Shown: one piece after another, positions 17,221 to 24,494 of the stretch
Layout: every line of letters begins with the position of its first letter
Numbering within the stretch: position 1 is the first letter of the stretch
Assembly: GCA_021811615.1 (NCBI GenBank)
Contig: JAJZNW010000008.1
Span: 1 to 34,034 of the forward strand
Direction: 5' to 3'
Source: Bacteroidota bacterium
GTDB taxonomy: Bacteria > Bacteroidota > Ignavibacteria > Kryptoniales > JAKASW01
Length of the DNA: 34,034 nt
Made by a program: the position numbers and the translations under genes
Notes under the pieces: generated by a model
Told to the model about the DNA's origin: nothing
What the model saw: only the letters and a program-made list of their open reading frames with translations
Database searches by the model: none

Positions 17221-17723
17221 TTAAAGTTTCAAATCAGAAATCATTGCAACTGCCGAGACAAAATAGAAAACTACAAACCAGGCGAGATGCGCCCTGACAA
17301 ACAGGTGTCCAAGGAAAGCAATCGTAGAGACTGCCGACGCTGCCAACACAGTCGGGATGCCTGTGAACCCCTTTTGTTTAAATGCCGTGAAATATGCCAA
17401 TCTTATCGACGCCGCGCCGATATTTAAAAAACCGGCGATGAGCATCGCAATGCCGGTTATCCCTGCGAACCAACCGAACACAACCGAGGAAGCAACTGCC
17501 ATGAAGTCCGAAAAACTATCAGGTACACACCGAGCTTTCCACCGCCAATTGCTCTTGCTACCTTTCCATCGAAATAATCCAGCACGAATTGCGCGAGTAT
17601 AAGGACGTATGCAATTACTAAGAACCCTTCGAAGGAAAAATAGACCGAAAAAGAAACACACAGAAGACCAAGAAGGGTAACCGTGTCCGGCAATCGAAGT
17701 GAACGGAGTTGTCTAAATGGCAC
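17221..17723 (-). pseudogene. CDP-alcohol phosphatidyltransferase with a frameshift in the active site
   Basis: The 5' frame starts at GTG 17723 (MPFRQLRSLRLPDTVTLLGL) and reaches DYFDGKVARAIGGGKLGVYL. It then leaves the family sequence and stops at 17457. The other frame continues from DSFSDFMAVASSVVFGWFAG to ISDLKL at 17221. Joined, they give the complete CDP-alcohol phosphatidyltransferase signature D-x2-D-G-x2-A-R-x8-G-x3-D-x3-D, with the break just before the last two Asp residues. Restoring one G (CTGAT to CTGGAT on the coding strand, at about 17520) repairs everything. The enzyme would transfer a phosphatidyl group from CDP-diacylglycerol to an alcohol in phospholipid synthesis; the small size suggests a phosphatidylserine synthase-like type. 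It may be a real lesion or a sequence error. Confidence 0.85.
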
Positions 17724-17818
17724 CGCAATATTTCCTTATGAACCAGCGAGAAAGTAAACTCTGTCTTCGATCATGACTGCTGCTCGCTAAAAAGTAAGTC
17801 GGGGGACATGACATAGGC

Positions 17819-17968
17819 TCAAAGCGCTCGCCGGCCACTTATGACTCTCACTAAGATCATGATGATTGCAATTACAAGCAGGACGTAAATGAAACCACCC
17901 ATAGTGTGGGCAGTAAGCAGTCCAAGAAGCCACAGCACTATCAAAACAACGGCAATAATGGTTAACAT
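17819..17968 (-). CDS. Small lmo0937-type membrane protein (49 residues)
   Basis: A short gene starting at ATG 17968 with GAGGAGA upstream. The product is almost all membrane: MLTIIAVVLIVLWLLGLLTA, then HTMGGFIYVLLVIAIIMILVRVI and the basic end SGRRAL. This two-helix pattern (WLLGL...GG.I..LLVIAI.....R.I.GRR) matches the lmo0937/DUF5670 family of tiny membrane proteins, common in Bacteroidota and Firmicutes and often stress-linked. It lies downstream of bacterioferritin with a gap of about 160 bases that holds a hairpin. Function unknown. Confidence 0.75.
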   Translation of the reverse strand: MLTIIAVVLIVLWLLGLLTAHTMGGFIYVLLVIAIIMILVRVISGRRAL

Positions 17969-18095
17969 GTCAATTCTCCTCTTCTATGTTTAATGTTCAA
18001 TTTCTTCAATACTCAATGCGCAGCAGCAACCGGCCTTCTCGCGCAACCTCCAATGGCCGGGCGCAAATCAAGACGGGACCGATAGCCCGACAAAC

Positions 18096-18125
18096 CCACA
18101 GGGGGCTTGGCACGGCTGCCTGTGG
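18096..18125 (-). terminator. Candidate hairpin terminator after bacterioferritin
   Basis: Directly after the bacterioferritin stop the minus strand reads CCACAGG, 16 bases, then CCTGTGG and GTTTG. The stem is seven base pairs, but the following U-run is weak. It may be a weak terminator or a 3'-end stabiliser. Confidence 0.35.
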
Positions 18126-18126
18126 A

Positions 18127-18606
18127 TCAAATTGCCGCGCCTTCAGTCTGATCGGCAAGGTAGTTCTCCAATCCCATCTGCTGGACCTGGGCCAGCTGCA
18201 TTTCATCCCAATCCTGGTGGCCCTCTTCCATTTTGAGAATCCTTGTAAGCAAGTCGACAGTACCCTGGTCGTCGACTGAACGAGCGAGTTTGATTGCATC
18301 GTTGTAAGATCGGACTGCATCAAGTTCATCGCTGTTGTCGTAGTCGATCATTTCCAGTACGGTCTTGCCGATTTTCATCCGGTTAAGTTTGGATACCGTC
18401 GGCGCACCCTCAAAGAATATTATTCGTTCGATGAGCCACTCGGCATGGTGCATTTCATCCATTGCCTGTTTTCTGATTTCCGCGTGGAGCTTATTATAGC
18501 CCCAATTCTCGCACATTTCAGAATGCACCATATACTGGTTGATTGCTGTCAACTCTTCAGCGAGGAGCTGATTAAGGAGAGTCAGTACCTTGTCGTTGCC
18601 TTTCAT
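18127..18606 (-). CDS. bfr: Bacterioferritin
   Basis: A 159-residue bacterioferritin, the usual length. All dinuclear ferroxidase ligands are present at canonical positions (Glu18, Glu51, His54, Glu94, Glu127, His130), and the haem ligand Met52 is in DEMHHAE. The protein forms 24-subunit cages that oxidise and store iron and limit peroxide damage. The start at ATG 18606 has GGAGGAAAAG upstream; the open frame extends 50 codons further but that part is not family-like. It is 53 bases downstream of a small membrane protein gene, a pairing repeated in damaged form at 11.4 kb. Confidence 0.96.
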   Translation of the reverse strand: MKGNDKVLTLLNQLLAEELTAINQYMVHSEMCENWGYNKLHAEIRKQAMDEMHHAEWLIERIIFFEGAPTVSKLNRMKIGKTVLEMIDYDNSDELDAVRSYNDAIKLARSVDDQGTVDLLTRILKMEEGHQDWDEMQLAQVQQMGLENYLADQTEGAAI

Positions 18607-18659
18607 ACTTTTCCTCCATTCTTGTTCTTCAGATTGCACTTTCATACATAGCGGGCAGA

Positions 18660-18878
18660 TTAAGCTTTTCTCTTGAAGAGCATGCGGTCCAGCAAGACAC
18701 AAAAACCGGCAGCAAGCAGGATCGTAAACCACATTAAGCAGGATCCTCCCGTCCACTGACTTCCATTCATCGCGCCGTTTGGTGCTCCCCTTCCGAGGGC
18801 CAACCCCCCGAATAGCAGGAGAAACGCCGCGACCATCACAAAAAAGATTACTATGCTTCTGTTGTGTTTCTTATTCAT
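18660..18878 (-). CDS. Small two-helix membrane protein upstream of bacterioferritin
   Basis: A 72-residue protein starting MNKKHNRSIVIFFVMVAAFL. The first helix is followed by a Gly/Asn-rich loop (GRGAPNGAMNGSQWTGG) and a second helix (CLMWFTILLAAGFCVLLDRML) ending KRKA. I chose ATG 18878 because AAGGAGG precedes it by about eight bases; an ATG at 18932 would add 18 residues without a ribosome site. It is related to the gene at 11460 and to the truncated copy at 20942. The gene lies between the hybrid kinase and bacterioferritin, probably in one transcript. Function unknown. Confidence 0.65.
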   Translation of the reverse strand: MNKKHNRSIVIFFVMVAAFLLLFGGLALGRGAPNGAMNGSQWTGGSCLMWFTILLAAGFCVLLDRMLFKRKA

Positions 18879-18935
18879 TTGGCCAGCCTCCTTTTCCATC
18901 GATAGCTCCCTGATATTCTCGACAGTACGCATTGC

Positions 18936-20927
18936 TCACGTTCCTCTCAAAGCTTCCCTCACCTTGGCGGCCAAATCCTTCATAGAATATGGCTTCTGGA
19001 TGAAGCTCACGCCTTCGTCCAGCACACCCTTGTGGCCGATCACATTGGCTGTGTAGCCCGATGTGAAGAGAATTTTCATGTCAGGGTAGAGGGAGTGCAA
19101 TCGTTCCGCCAGTTCGCGGCCGTTCATTTCCGGCATGACTACGTCGGTGATGACAAGGCGTATCTCGCCCGCGTGTTTTTCGGCCAGCCCGATTGCTTCA
19201 CCCGGCGAGCCTGCAGACAGCACACTATACCCTAATTTTTCAAGCATCGTTCTGGCTATCACCAAAAGCGACAACTCGTCTTCGACCACCATGACTGTCT
19301 CGCCGAGGCAAGGAGGAATTTTTGCCGCTATTTCCGTCCCGGTTTCGACAGCTTTGTTGGCGTACCACGGCAGGTAAATTTTGAATGTGGTACCCTCTCC
19401 CGGTTCGCTGTAGACGTTTATGAATCCGTTGTTCTGACTGACGATGCCATACACCATGGACAGCCCGAGGCCGGTCCCCTTCCCCACCTCTTTCGTGGTG
19501 AAGAACGGATCGAAAATGTGGTCGAGTACCTCTTTGTCCATGCCCTCTCCATTGTCACTGACGGCAAGGAGCACATACTTACCCGGCACGAACCCGGGAT
19601 GGTTCGCACAATAGTCTTCGTCAATGACGACGCTTCCCGTTTCGATAGTGACCTTGCCGACTCCGGTGATTGCGTCCCTGGCGTTGAGGCAGAGATTCAT
19701 CAGTATCTGCTCAACCTGGATGGGGTCCATCTTGACCGGACACTCGCCAACCGCAGGCATCCAGGCCAGATTGATATCCTCACGGATGAGTCGTCGGAGC
19801 ATATCGAGTATGCGCTCCACGTTCGTGTTCAAGTCGAGCGCCACGGGAACGATTGTCTCCTTGAGGGCAAAGGCCAGCAATTGCCGTGTTATGTCCGCAG
19901 AGCGTTTTGCGGCGTTGAGAATGTGCTGGAGGTCTGTGTGCAGCGGCTGGGCAGCCTCCACCTTGTTCATAGCCATCTCCGTATATCCGAGGATTACACC
20001 GAGCATATTATTGTAATCGTGGGCCACGCCGCCCGCCAGCAGTCCCACCGCTTCCATCTTCCGGGCCTGCTGAGACTGGGCCGCCAGTCGAAGTTCCTCG
20101 GTGATGTCCCGTTGGACACCCACGTAGTTGACGATCCGGCCCGAAGCGTCGCGTACAGGCGAAACCGTCGATTCCTCAGTGTAGAGAGTTCCATCCTTGC
20201 GCTTATTGACCATACGGCCCACCCAGGTTCTGCCGCCGGAGACAGTACCCCAAAGATCACGGTAAAATGACTCGTCCTGCTGACCGCTCTTGAGGATACG
20301 TGGGCTCTTGCCGACGGCCTCCTCCCGGCTGTAGCCAGTCGTGCGCTCGAAGGCCAGGTTCACGAACTGGATGATCCCTTTCGCATCGGTCATGACGATT
20401 GCGTCCTCGACCTGCTCTACGGCAGCCATCAAACGCTTGTGTTCGGCTTCGGCTCGCTTGCGAGCGGTGATGTCACGGATATTGCACTGGATCACCTTCC
20501 TGTGATCCACGAGATAAACATTGCTGACAAACTCCACGGCTATGGGACGCCCGTCGAACGCTTCCAGCGGCAAATCCTCGTAACGGATGTACTCGTTATC
20601 CTGCAGTATCTTGAAAGCTTCCTTGGATGCGGCAATGTCTTTGAATACGCCTATTTCCCAGATATACCTTCCGATCAAGGCGTCGTAAGAATATCCGAGC
20701 AACTGCAACAGGAAAGGATTGACGTCAACCACACTTCCGGTTTCTGCATCGAGAATAAGTATACCGTCCTTCGCTGATTCAAAGAGCCGCCGGTAGCGTT
20801 TCTCGGAATCCTGCAGCGCCTCCACAGTCTTCTCTTTTTCAAGGAGTGTTTCTAACAGTACCGCGATTCGCCTGCTTAACTCGGCATTGGCGGGGTGAAG
20901 CCGGGTTTCGATATTTGTTTCTTGCAT
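18936..20927 (-). CDS. Hybrid sensor histidine kinase (PAS-PAS-HisKA-HATPase-REC)
   Basis: A 663-residue soluble hybrid kinase with no membrane helices. A short N-terminal coiled coil leads to PAS 1 (about 42-155; RLFESAKDGILILDAETGSVVDVN) and PAS 2 with a PAC end (about 165-277; ending YVGVQRDITEE). HisKA carries the phospho-acceptor His303 in GGVAHDYNNML. The HATPase has its N, G1, F and G2 boxes (NLCLNARDAI, VSDNGEGMD, FDPFFTTK, GKGTGLGLSM). The C-terminal receiver has Asp595 (VITDVVMPE) and QKPY. PAS domains suggest a cytoplasmic signal such as redox or a ligand. The start at 20927 has GAGGTTACGAC. It lies upstream of the small membrane protein and bacterioferritin. The output partner is not evident. 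Confidence 0.95.
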   Translation of the reverse strand: MQETNIETRLHPANAELSRRIAVLLETLLEKEKTVEALQDSEKRYRRLFESAKDGILILDAETGSVVDVNPFLLQLLGYSYDALIGRYIWEIGVFKDIAASKEAFKILQDNEYIRYEDLPLEAFDGRPIAVEFVSNVYLVDHRKVIQCNIRDITARKRAEAEHKRLMAAVEQVEDAIVMTDAKGIIQFVNLAFERTTGYSREEAVGKSPRILKSGQQDESFYRDLWGTVSGGRTWVGRMVNKRKDGTLYTEESTVSPVRDASGRIVNYVGVQRDITEELRLAAQSQQARKMEAVGLLAGGVAHDYNNMLGVILGYTEMAMNKVEAAQPLHTDLQHILNAAKRSADITRQLLAFALKETIVPVALDLNTNVERILDMLRRLIREDINLAWMPAVGECPVKMDPIQVEQILMNLCLNARDAITGVGKVTIETGSVVIDEDYCANHPGFVPGKYVLLAVSDNGEGMDKEVLDHIFDPFFTTKEVGKGTGLGLSMVYGIVSQNNGFINVYSEPGEGTTFKIYLPWYANKAVETGTEIAAKIPPCLGETVMVVEDELSLLVIARTMLEKLGYSVLSAGSPGEAIGLAEKHAGEIRLVITDVVMPEMNGRELAERLHSLYPDMKILFTSGYTANVIGHKGVLDEGVSFIQKPYSMKDLAAKVREALRGT

Positions 20928-20941
20928 AGTCGTAACCTCGA

Positions 20942-21061
20942 TTAGTTCATCTCCATGTCAGAGGCGTTGATATGAAGCAGCGCTCCGGAACAGGGATACC
21001 GATTGAGCGCTGTGACCGTTACAAAAAAGATGGCTATGCCTCCGCCGTTTATCTTATTCAT
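20942..21061 (-). pseudogene. Truncated paralogue of the small membrane protein at 18660
   Basis: ATG 21061 with AAGGAGA upstream opens a 39-codon frame, MNKINGGGIAIFFVTVTALN, and then runs into unrelated sequence. Its first 18 residues and surrounding DNA match the start of the 18660-18878 gene (MNKKHNRSIVIFFVMVAAFL). The second helix is missing. It sits just upstream of the hybrid kinase. It may still be translated as a tiny single-helix peptide, but reads best as a decayed copy. Confidence 0.55.
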
Positions 21062-21330
21062 CTCGCTAGTCTCCTTTGCGTCTGATTGTCGCGATGCATC
21101 GCCTCATGCTGAAAGTCTTCCCGGGAAATTTGTCCGGCTCTTGCGCGGTTGATCGGCGACGTAAGTCTGTGCGCTTTTGCGGACACCCACCGGGCAATCT
21201 GCGCCCTCCTTGCGATGAGCATCCAACCGAGCAGGACTATGCCGGCGCTCGACTCTCCACCGCAGAGCAGGAAATAGACTACTAAAAACACAGATGCGAC
21301 GATGAACGATGCGATCGATGTCGTCTTCAT
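21058..21330 (-). CDS. Small membrane protein of unknown function
   Basis: About 90 residues from ATG 21330 (AAGGA about ten bases upstream): MKTTSIASFIVASVFLVVYF leads one or two close hydrophobic segments (up to AGIVLLGWMLI). A basic, polar tail follows (RRAQIARWVSAKAHRLTSPI and onward, ending TQRRLAR). The stop overlaps the start of the truncated paralogue at 21061. I do not recognise the family. The longer ORF start at 21399 adds 23 unlikely residues. Confidence 0.5.
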   Translation of the reverse strand: MKTTSIASFIVASVFLVVYFLLCGGESSAGIVLLGWMLIARRAQIARWVSAKAHRLTSPINRARAGQISREDFQHEAMHRDNQTQRRLAR

Positions 21331-21544
21331 GACACTAAGGTCCTTTGTGATAATTGATGTGCACCAACACGGGCTGTGCAGTTTCTGCGGCAATGCCAAA
21401 TGAACGGGAACCGGATCTTTGCTTTAAAGTCTGTACCGAATCCCGCTCCATTTTGAACCGAGCAATTTCCGGAGGGATTAGCGGTTCTAAGTCAAACAGT
21501 TCCATCTCATACTTCCTTTGACAACCTGCAACAATTAGTTCTTA

Positions 21545-22021
21545 TCATTCGAAGAAGTATCTTATGCCTACGCCGCCCTCGAGACCCAGGCCGATAGATG
21601 AGGTAAGCTGAAGCACCGGCGCTAACTCGGCGAATATGTCTATGGGAGTTGAATGGGGGAACCAGGCTATGCCAATTACGCCTCTTATACCAAATGAGCC
21701 ATCATAACCGTTGCCGCCGCCGTTGTACCTTCCGCCGAATCCGTAATAGATAGGAAATCTTTCGGTTGAACTTATTACGTTGAACGAGTGCCAGAGGTAA
21801 TCCATATGAAAATGGAATCGGCTGCCTCCGTTCTCGCTGCCCAAAGGCAAACCGAGACCGAAATCAAAGGCGTTCACTCTTGACGTCCAGAGTTTTGCGC
21901 TCAACCCCGTTGGTGCTCCAAACATTATTCCGATCCCAAATCCGCGGTCCTGTGCTGCAACCGGCTTCGCAAAGATCACAACTGTACTCAAAACCATTCC
22001 GAATAAAAGTCCCTTTTTCAT
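21545..22021 (-). CDS. Outer-membrane beta-barrel-like exported protein
   Basis: A 158-residue protein with a signal peptide (MKKGLLFGMVLSTVVIFAKP, cleavage near VAAQ). It then has alternating strands rich in Gly and aromatics (FGIGIMFGAPTGLSAKLWTS, AFDFGLGLPLGS, YYGFGGRYNGGG) and ends GLEGGVGIRYFFE with a terminal aromatic typical of outer-membrane barrels. The GAPTGLSAK motif recurs in small Bacteroidota/Chlorobiota barrel proteins of unknown role. A strong AAGGAGA precedes the ATG. It is likely an eight-strand barrel. Confidence 0.75.
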   Translation of the reverse strand: MKKGLLFGMVLSTVVIFAKPVAAQDRGFGIGIMFGAPTGLSAKLWTSRVNAFDFGLGLPLGSENGGSRFHFHMDYLWHSFNVISSTERFPIYYGFGGRYNGGGNGYDGSFGIRGVIGIAWFPHSTPIDIFAELAPVLQLTSSIGLGLEGGVGIRYFFE

Positions 22022-22148
22022 AACGATGTCTCCTTTTATTTAGCACTTCATTTATTTCAAGCTTCAATCAGGTCGTTCCTGATCCTGTTTTTTCTTTTGC
22101 GGCCACGACCACGTTAGCCGCACAATCACTTTTCTCCCGCCTGTTGCG

Positions 22149-22334
22149 TCACAGTTTCTCGATCAGCTTATGTATCTCTTCCTTGGTTTTTCCAAGCTTT
22201 TGCTGAAGTCTTCCGAGAAGCTCTTCCTCTTTGCCCTCCTTCAAGAGCAAATCATCTTCAGTCAGGTCGGCATACTTTTGCTTGAGCTTGCCTGCAAGCT
22301 CATTCCAGTTTCCTTTAATACTCAGCTTTTCCAT
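22149..22334 (-). CDS. CsbD family stress protein
   Basis: A 61-residue CsbD-like protein. The conserved core is KGNWNELAGKLKQKYADLTEDDL, followed by a charged helix (LGRLQQKLGKTKEEIHKLIEKL). CsbD proteins are small, charged and induced by general stress in many bacteria; their molecular role is unknown. AAGGGATT precedes the ATG at 22334. It lies next to other envelope and stress genes. Confidence 0.9.
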   Translation of the reverse strand: MEKLSIKGNWNELAGKLKQKYADLTEDDLLLKEGKEEELLGRLQQKLGKTKEEIHKLIEKL

Positions 22335-22387
22335 TTGTAATCCCTTTCAAACACATATACGAACTATCTCTGCAGCAATTGTAGTCT

Positions 22388-22948
22388 TCACGATCCCAGC
22401 TGCCGATCCTGATTGTCCTGGTGACGGTGTTTGTCCGGATTATTTCTTTTGTCGTGTTTATTGCTCTTGCCTTGTCCTTTCCGCTGCCCATTATCGTGCT
22501 TTTGCTGTTTCAGCCACTTATTGTGTTCAGGATGGTTTTTGTTCACAAAATATTTGGGATCCCGGCTATCACGAATCGGTTGTTGATCGTGTCGATCCTT
22601 AAACGAACCGTATTTCTGCCTATACTCGCGGTCATGCAGGTACGGCTTATCTTCATTAATCACAACTTTGTAACCGCGATACAGATTGTAATTACGGTAA
22701 CGGTAAGGCAAGTATCGTGAAGTAATCCAGCGCCCTCTTTCACGGTAGATAAATTCACGTCTTGGTACATTGTAGTAAGCGTCTATACCGGGCAAATAGT
22801 AGTATTGGACCCTGTCATAACCCACCGGGCCCCAAACCGGCTGACTGCTTATATTCACACTGAAATTGAGATGTACCTGGGCTTTCAGGGGCGCCGCGAG
22901 AAGAACAAAGAGTCCCGCAGTCACTATGGTAAAATATATTCTTCGCAT
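22388..22948 (-). CDS. Exported basic Tyr/His/Lys-rich protein of unknown function
   Basis: A 186-residue protein from ATG 22948 (GGAG eight bases upstream) with signal peptide MRRIYFTIVTAGLFVLLAAP ending near LKAQ. The mature N-terminal half is aromatic (SSQPVWGPVGYDRVQYYYLP, FIYRERGRWI, YKVVINEDKPYL). It resembles a small family of exported Bacteroidota proteins that I cannot name. The C-terminal half is low-complexity and very basic (KQQKHDNGQRKGQGKSNKHD), possibly binding a polyanion or the surface. The open frame extends 41 codons upstream to 23071, but that part crosses the terminator of the OmpA gene, so the shorter start is better. Confidence 0.7.
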   Translation of the reverse strand: MRRIYFTIVTAGLFVLLAAPLKAQVHLNFSVNISSQPVWGPVGYDRVQYYYLPGIDAYYNVPRREFIYRERGRWITSRYLPYRYRNYNLYRGYKVVINEDKPYLHDREYRQKYGSFKDRHDQQPIRDSRDPKYFVNKNHPEHNKWLKQQKHDNGQRKGQGKSNKHDKRNNPDKHRHQDNQDRQLGS

Positions 22949-23049
22949 TTCCGATTCTCCGTGCAGTGATGGTTTCATGTCAATGGCCAAGTCATGTCGA
23001 ATCGTTTTGGACCTGGATGACTCGGTCTGGTTTGTAAATCTTGAATCAA

Positions 23050-23079
23050 AAGTCCCCGCAACTTTTGTCACGGGGACTT
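23050..23079 (-). terminator. Rho-independent terminator after the OmpA gene
   Basis: On the minus strand AAGTCCCCG, a 12-base loop and CGGGGACTT form a nine-base-pair stem followed by TTGATT. It lies 26 bases after the OmpA stop at 23105, the expected place. Confidence 0.75.
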
Positions 23080-23104
23080 CAGCACATTTTCTAATGAATT
23101 CCGG

Positions 23105-24211
23105 TCACTTAATGACCCTGAACTCGACTCTCCTGTTGATTTCTCTGCCTTCTGCAGTGACGTTGGTTGCAACTGGACCAGTTAATCCGTATCCAACGGC
23201 CCTGAGCCGGCTTGAGGCTATGCCTTGCGAAACGAGATAAGCCTTGACCGCATTGGCTCTCTGCAAGGAAAGGGTATCGTTGTAAATAGGAGTCCCGATC
23301 GAATCCGTGTACCCTTTGATCTCAACTTTCAAATCGGGGTTGTTCATCAAAAGCTTCACTGCATCGTTAAGCACCGAATACGATTCCGGCAGAAGTTCCG
23401 AACGGTTGAACGCAAACTTGACGCCCTCCAAGTACCAGGCATCGGCCGGGATCTTGATATACTTATCTACCACAACTTCTTTGGTGACTTCTCTCGGGAT
23501 GTATTCCTTGATCATGTCTTCAATTCTGTTGTAGTCGGTAAGGTCTCTCTGTTGGGGATACACAGCGGCAGAAGGATGCCAGTACCTCTCCGACGACTCG
23601 CCTTTGCTGCCGAAATAGAACTTGATGCCAAGGCCGAGTGTCCAATAGGAATCCTGTCCGTTCGGCTCGAGCGCGTAACTCATAACTGCGCCGTCTAGCT
23701 CAGAGTTGTATGTTGAATGATAGCCGAACTCTCCCGTCAGACTCCAGTCGGGAATAAATTTCCATTCGACGCCGGCGCCATAGTTGAACTCGGCATCAAA
23801 TGCATTCGCGTCCAGAGTTGTGGTATACTGGTTTCTCGACATTCTTTCCATGGCCCCAACCCCGGCAAACACATACGGTGAAACCGCTTCGCATGGCACC
23901 AGATAGTACAGCAAATCAAGATTGCCGGACCAAAGGTTTGTTCTCTCAGTTGTGGTGCCGGACGCACCGCTATACGACCCTTCAAGGTGCGAATAGCCGC
24001 CTGCCAGTCTCAATGCGACGTGCTCAGAGAAGTTCCGTTGAAGTGACACGAGTGCGCCATAATCAGTATTCAGAGGTTGTATGTTTACTTCCTCATATCT
24101 GGGATAAACCAGACTCAGGCCGACCGACCAGCTGCTTTTTGCTGTTTGTGCGCGAGTAACGCCGACGGCCATGACAAGCAGCAATGCAAGTCCTAAATAA
24201 ACTGTTTTCAT
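23105..24211 (-). CDS. OmpA family outer-membrane protein
   Basis: A 368-residue protein with signal peptide MKTVYLGLALLLVMAVGVTR (cleavage near RAQ). An eight-strand-like barrel (about 25-205) follows, then a linker and a C-terminal OmpA peptidoglycan-binding domain (about 255-368). The domain has FAFNRSELLPESYSVLNDAV, KGYTDSIGTPIYNDTLSLQRAN and LRAVGYGLTGP. Unlike the fusion at 9506, it keeps the Asp of GYTD and the Arg fifteen residues later, which bind diaminopimelate. It would tie the outer membrane to the wall. The start has AGGAGGAATC upstream, and a strong terminator follows the stop. Confidence 0.93.
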   Translation of the reverse strand: MKTVYLGLALLLVMAVGVTRAQTAKSSWSVGLSLVYPRYEEVNIQPLNTDYGALVSLQRNFSEHVALRLAGGYSHLEGSYSGASGTTTERTNLWSGNLDLLYYLVPCEAVSPYVFAGVGAMERMSRNQYTTTLDANAFDAEFNYGAGVEWKFIPDWSLTGEFGYHSTYNSELDGAVMSYALEPNGQDSYWTLGLGIKFYFGSKGESSERYWHPSAAVYPQQRDLTDYNRIEDMIKEYIPREVTKEVVVDKYIKIPADAWYLEGVKFAFNRSELLPESYSVLNDAVKLLMNNPDLKVEIKGYTDSIGTPIYNDTLSLQRANAVKAYLVSQGIASSRLRAVGYGLTGPVATNVTAEGREINRRVEFRVIK

Positions 24212-24212
24212 C

Positions 24213-24494
24213 TTAGATTCCTCCTAAGTGATAGAAATTTTCGTTTAATCCAAAACGCTGAGTTGTTACGTCATCAGGCAGAAGTGTCTTTGCCGCTTCC
24301 GGTTTTGGAAACAGCGGAACACGCTTACTTGGATTCGTTCCGAAAGGAGGAGTGAGGAGACATGGTCTCCTCACCTCAGCCTCTCCCACCATTACTTTCT
24401 TTTCAATACTGGCTGCCGCATACATCATGTTGTCCATCTTTTCTATTAAAGCAACCAGATCATTTCTCGTCTTCATAACTAATGCCTTTTGCAT
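24213..24494 (-). CDS. Possible small ORF, doubtful
   Basis: A 93-codon frame between the OmpA and the large DUF3494 lipoprotein genes. The beginning (MKTRNDLVALIEKMDNMMYA) looks protein-like. The second half (VRRPCLLTPPFGTNPSKRVP) does not, and it crosses a perfect ten-base-pair hairpin at 24352-24374 that could be a terminator. It might be the stump of a short helical protein or noncoding. No clear ribosome site is seen. Confidence 0.25.
   Translation of the reverse strand: MQKALVMKTRNDLVALIEKMDNMMYAAASIEKKVMVGEAEVRRPCLLTPPFGTNPSKRVPLFPKPEAAKTLLPDDVTTQRFGLNENFYHLGGI
24352..24374 (-). terminator. Perfect ten-base-pair hairpin after the DUF3494 lipoprotein gene
   Basis: GTGAGGAGAC, a three-base loop and GTCTCCTCAC form a perfect stem 120 bases after the stop of the 24494 gene. 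On the minus strand it is followed by TCCTCCTTTC, only a loose pyrimidine run. A second, weaker hairpin (CGGAAC...GTTCCG) lies at 24316-24342. It could terminate transcription or protect the 3' end. Confidence 0.4.

Noticed and set aside
21470..21500. Possible seventh copy of the repeat core (GGAGGGATTAGCGGTTC)
   Set aside because: It shares only GGGAT and a few scattered bases; the second arm and the promoter spacing are absent.
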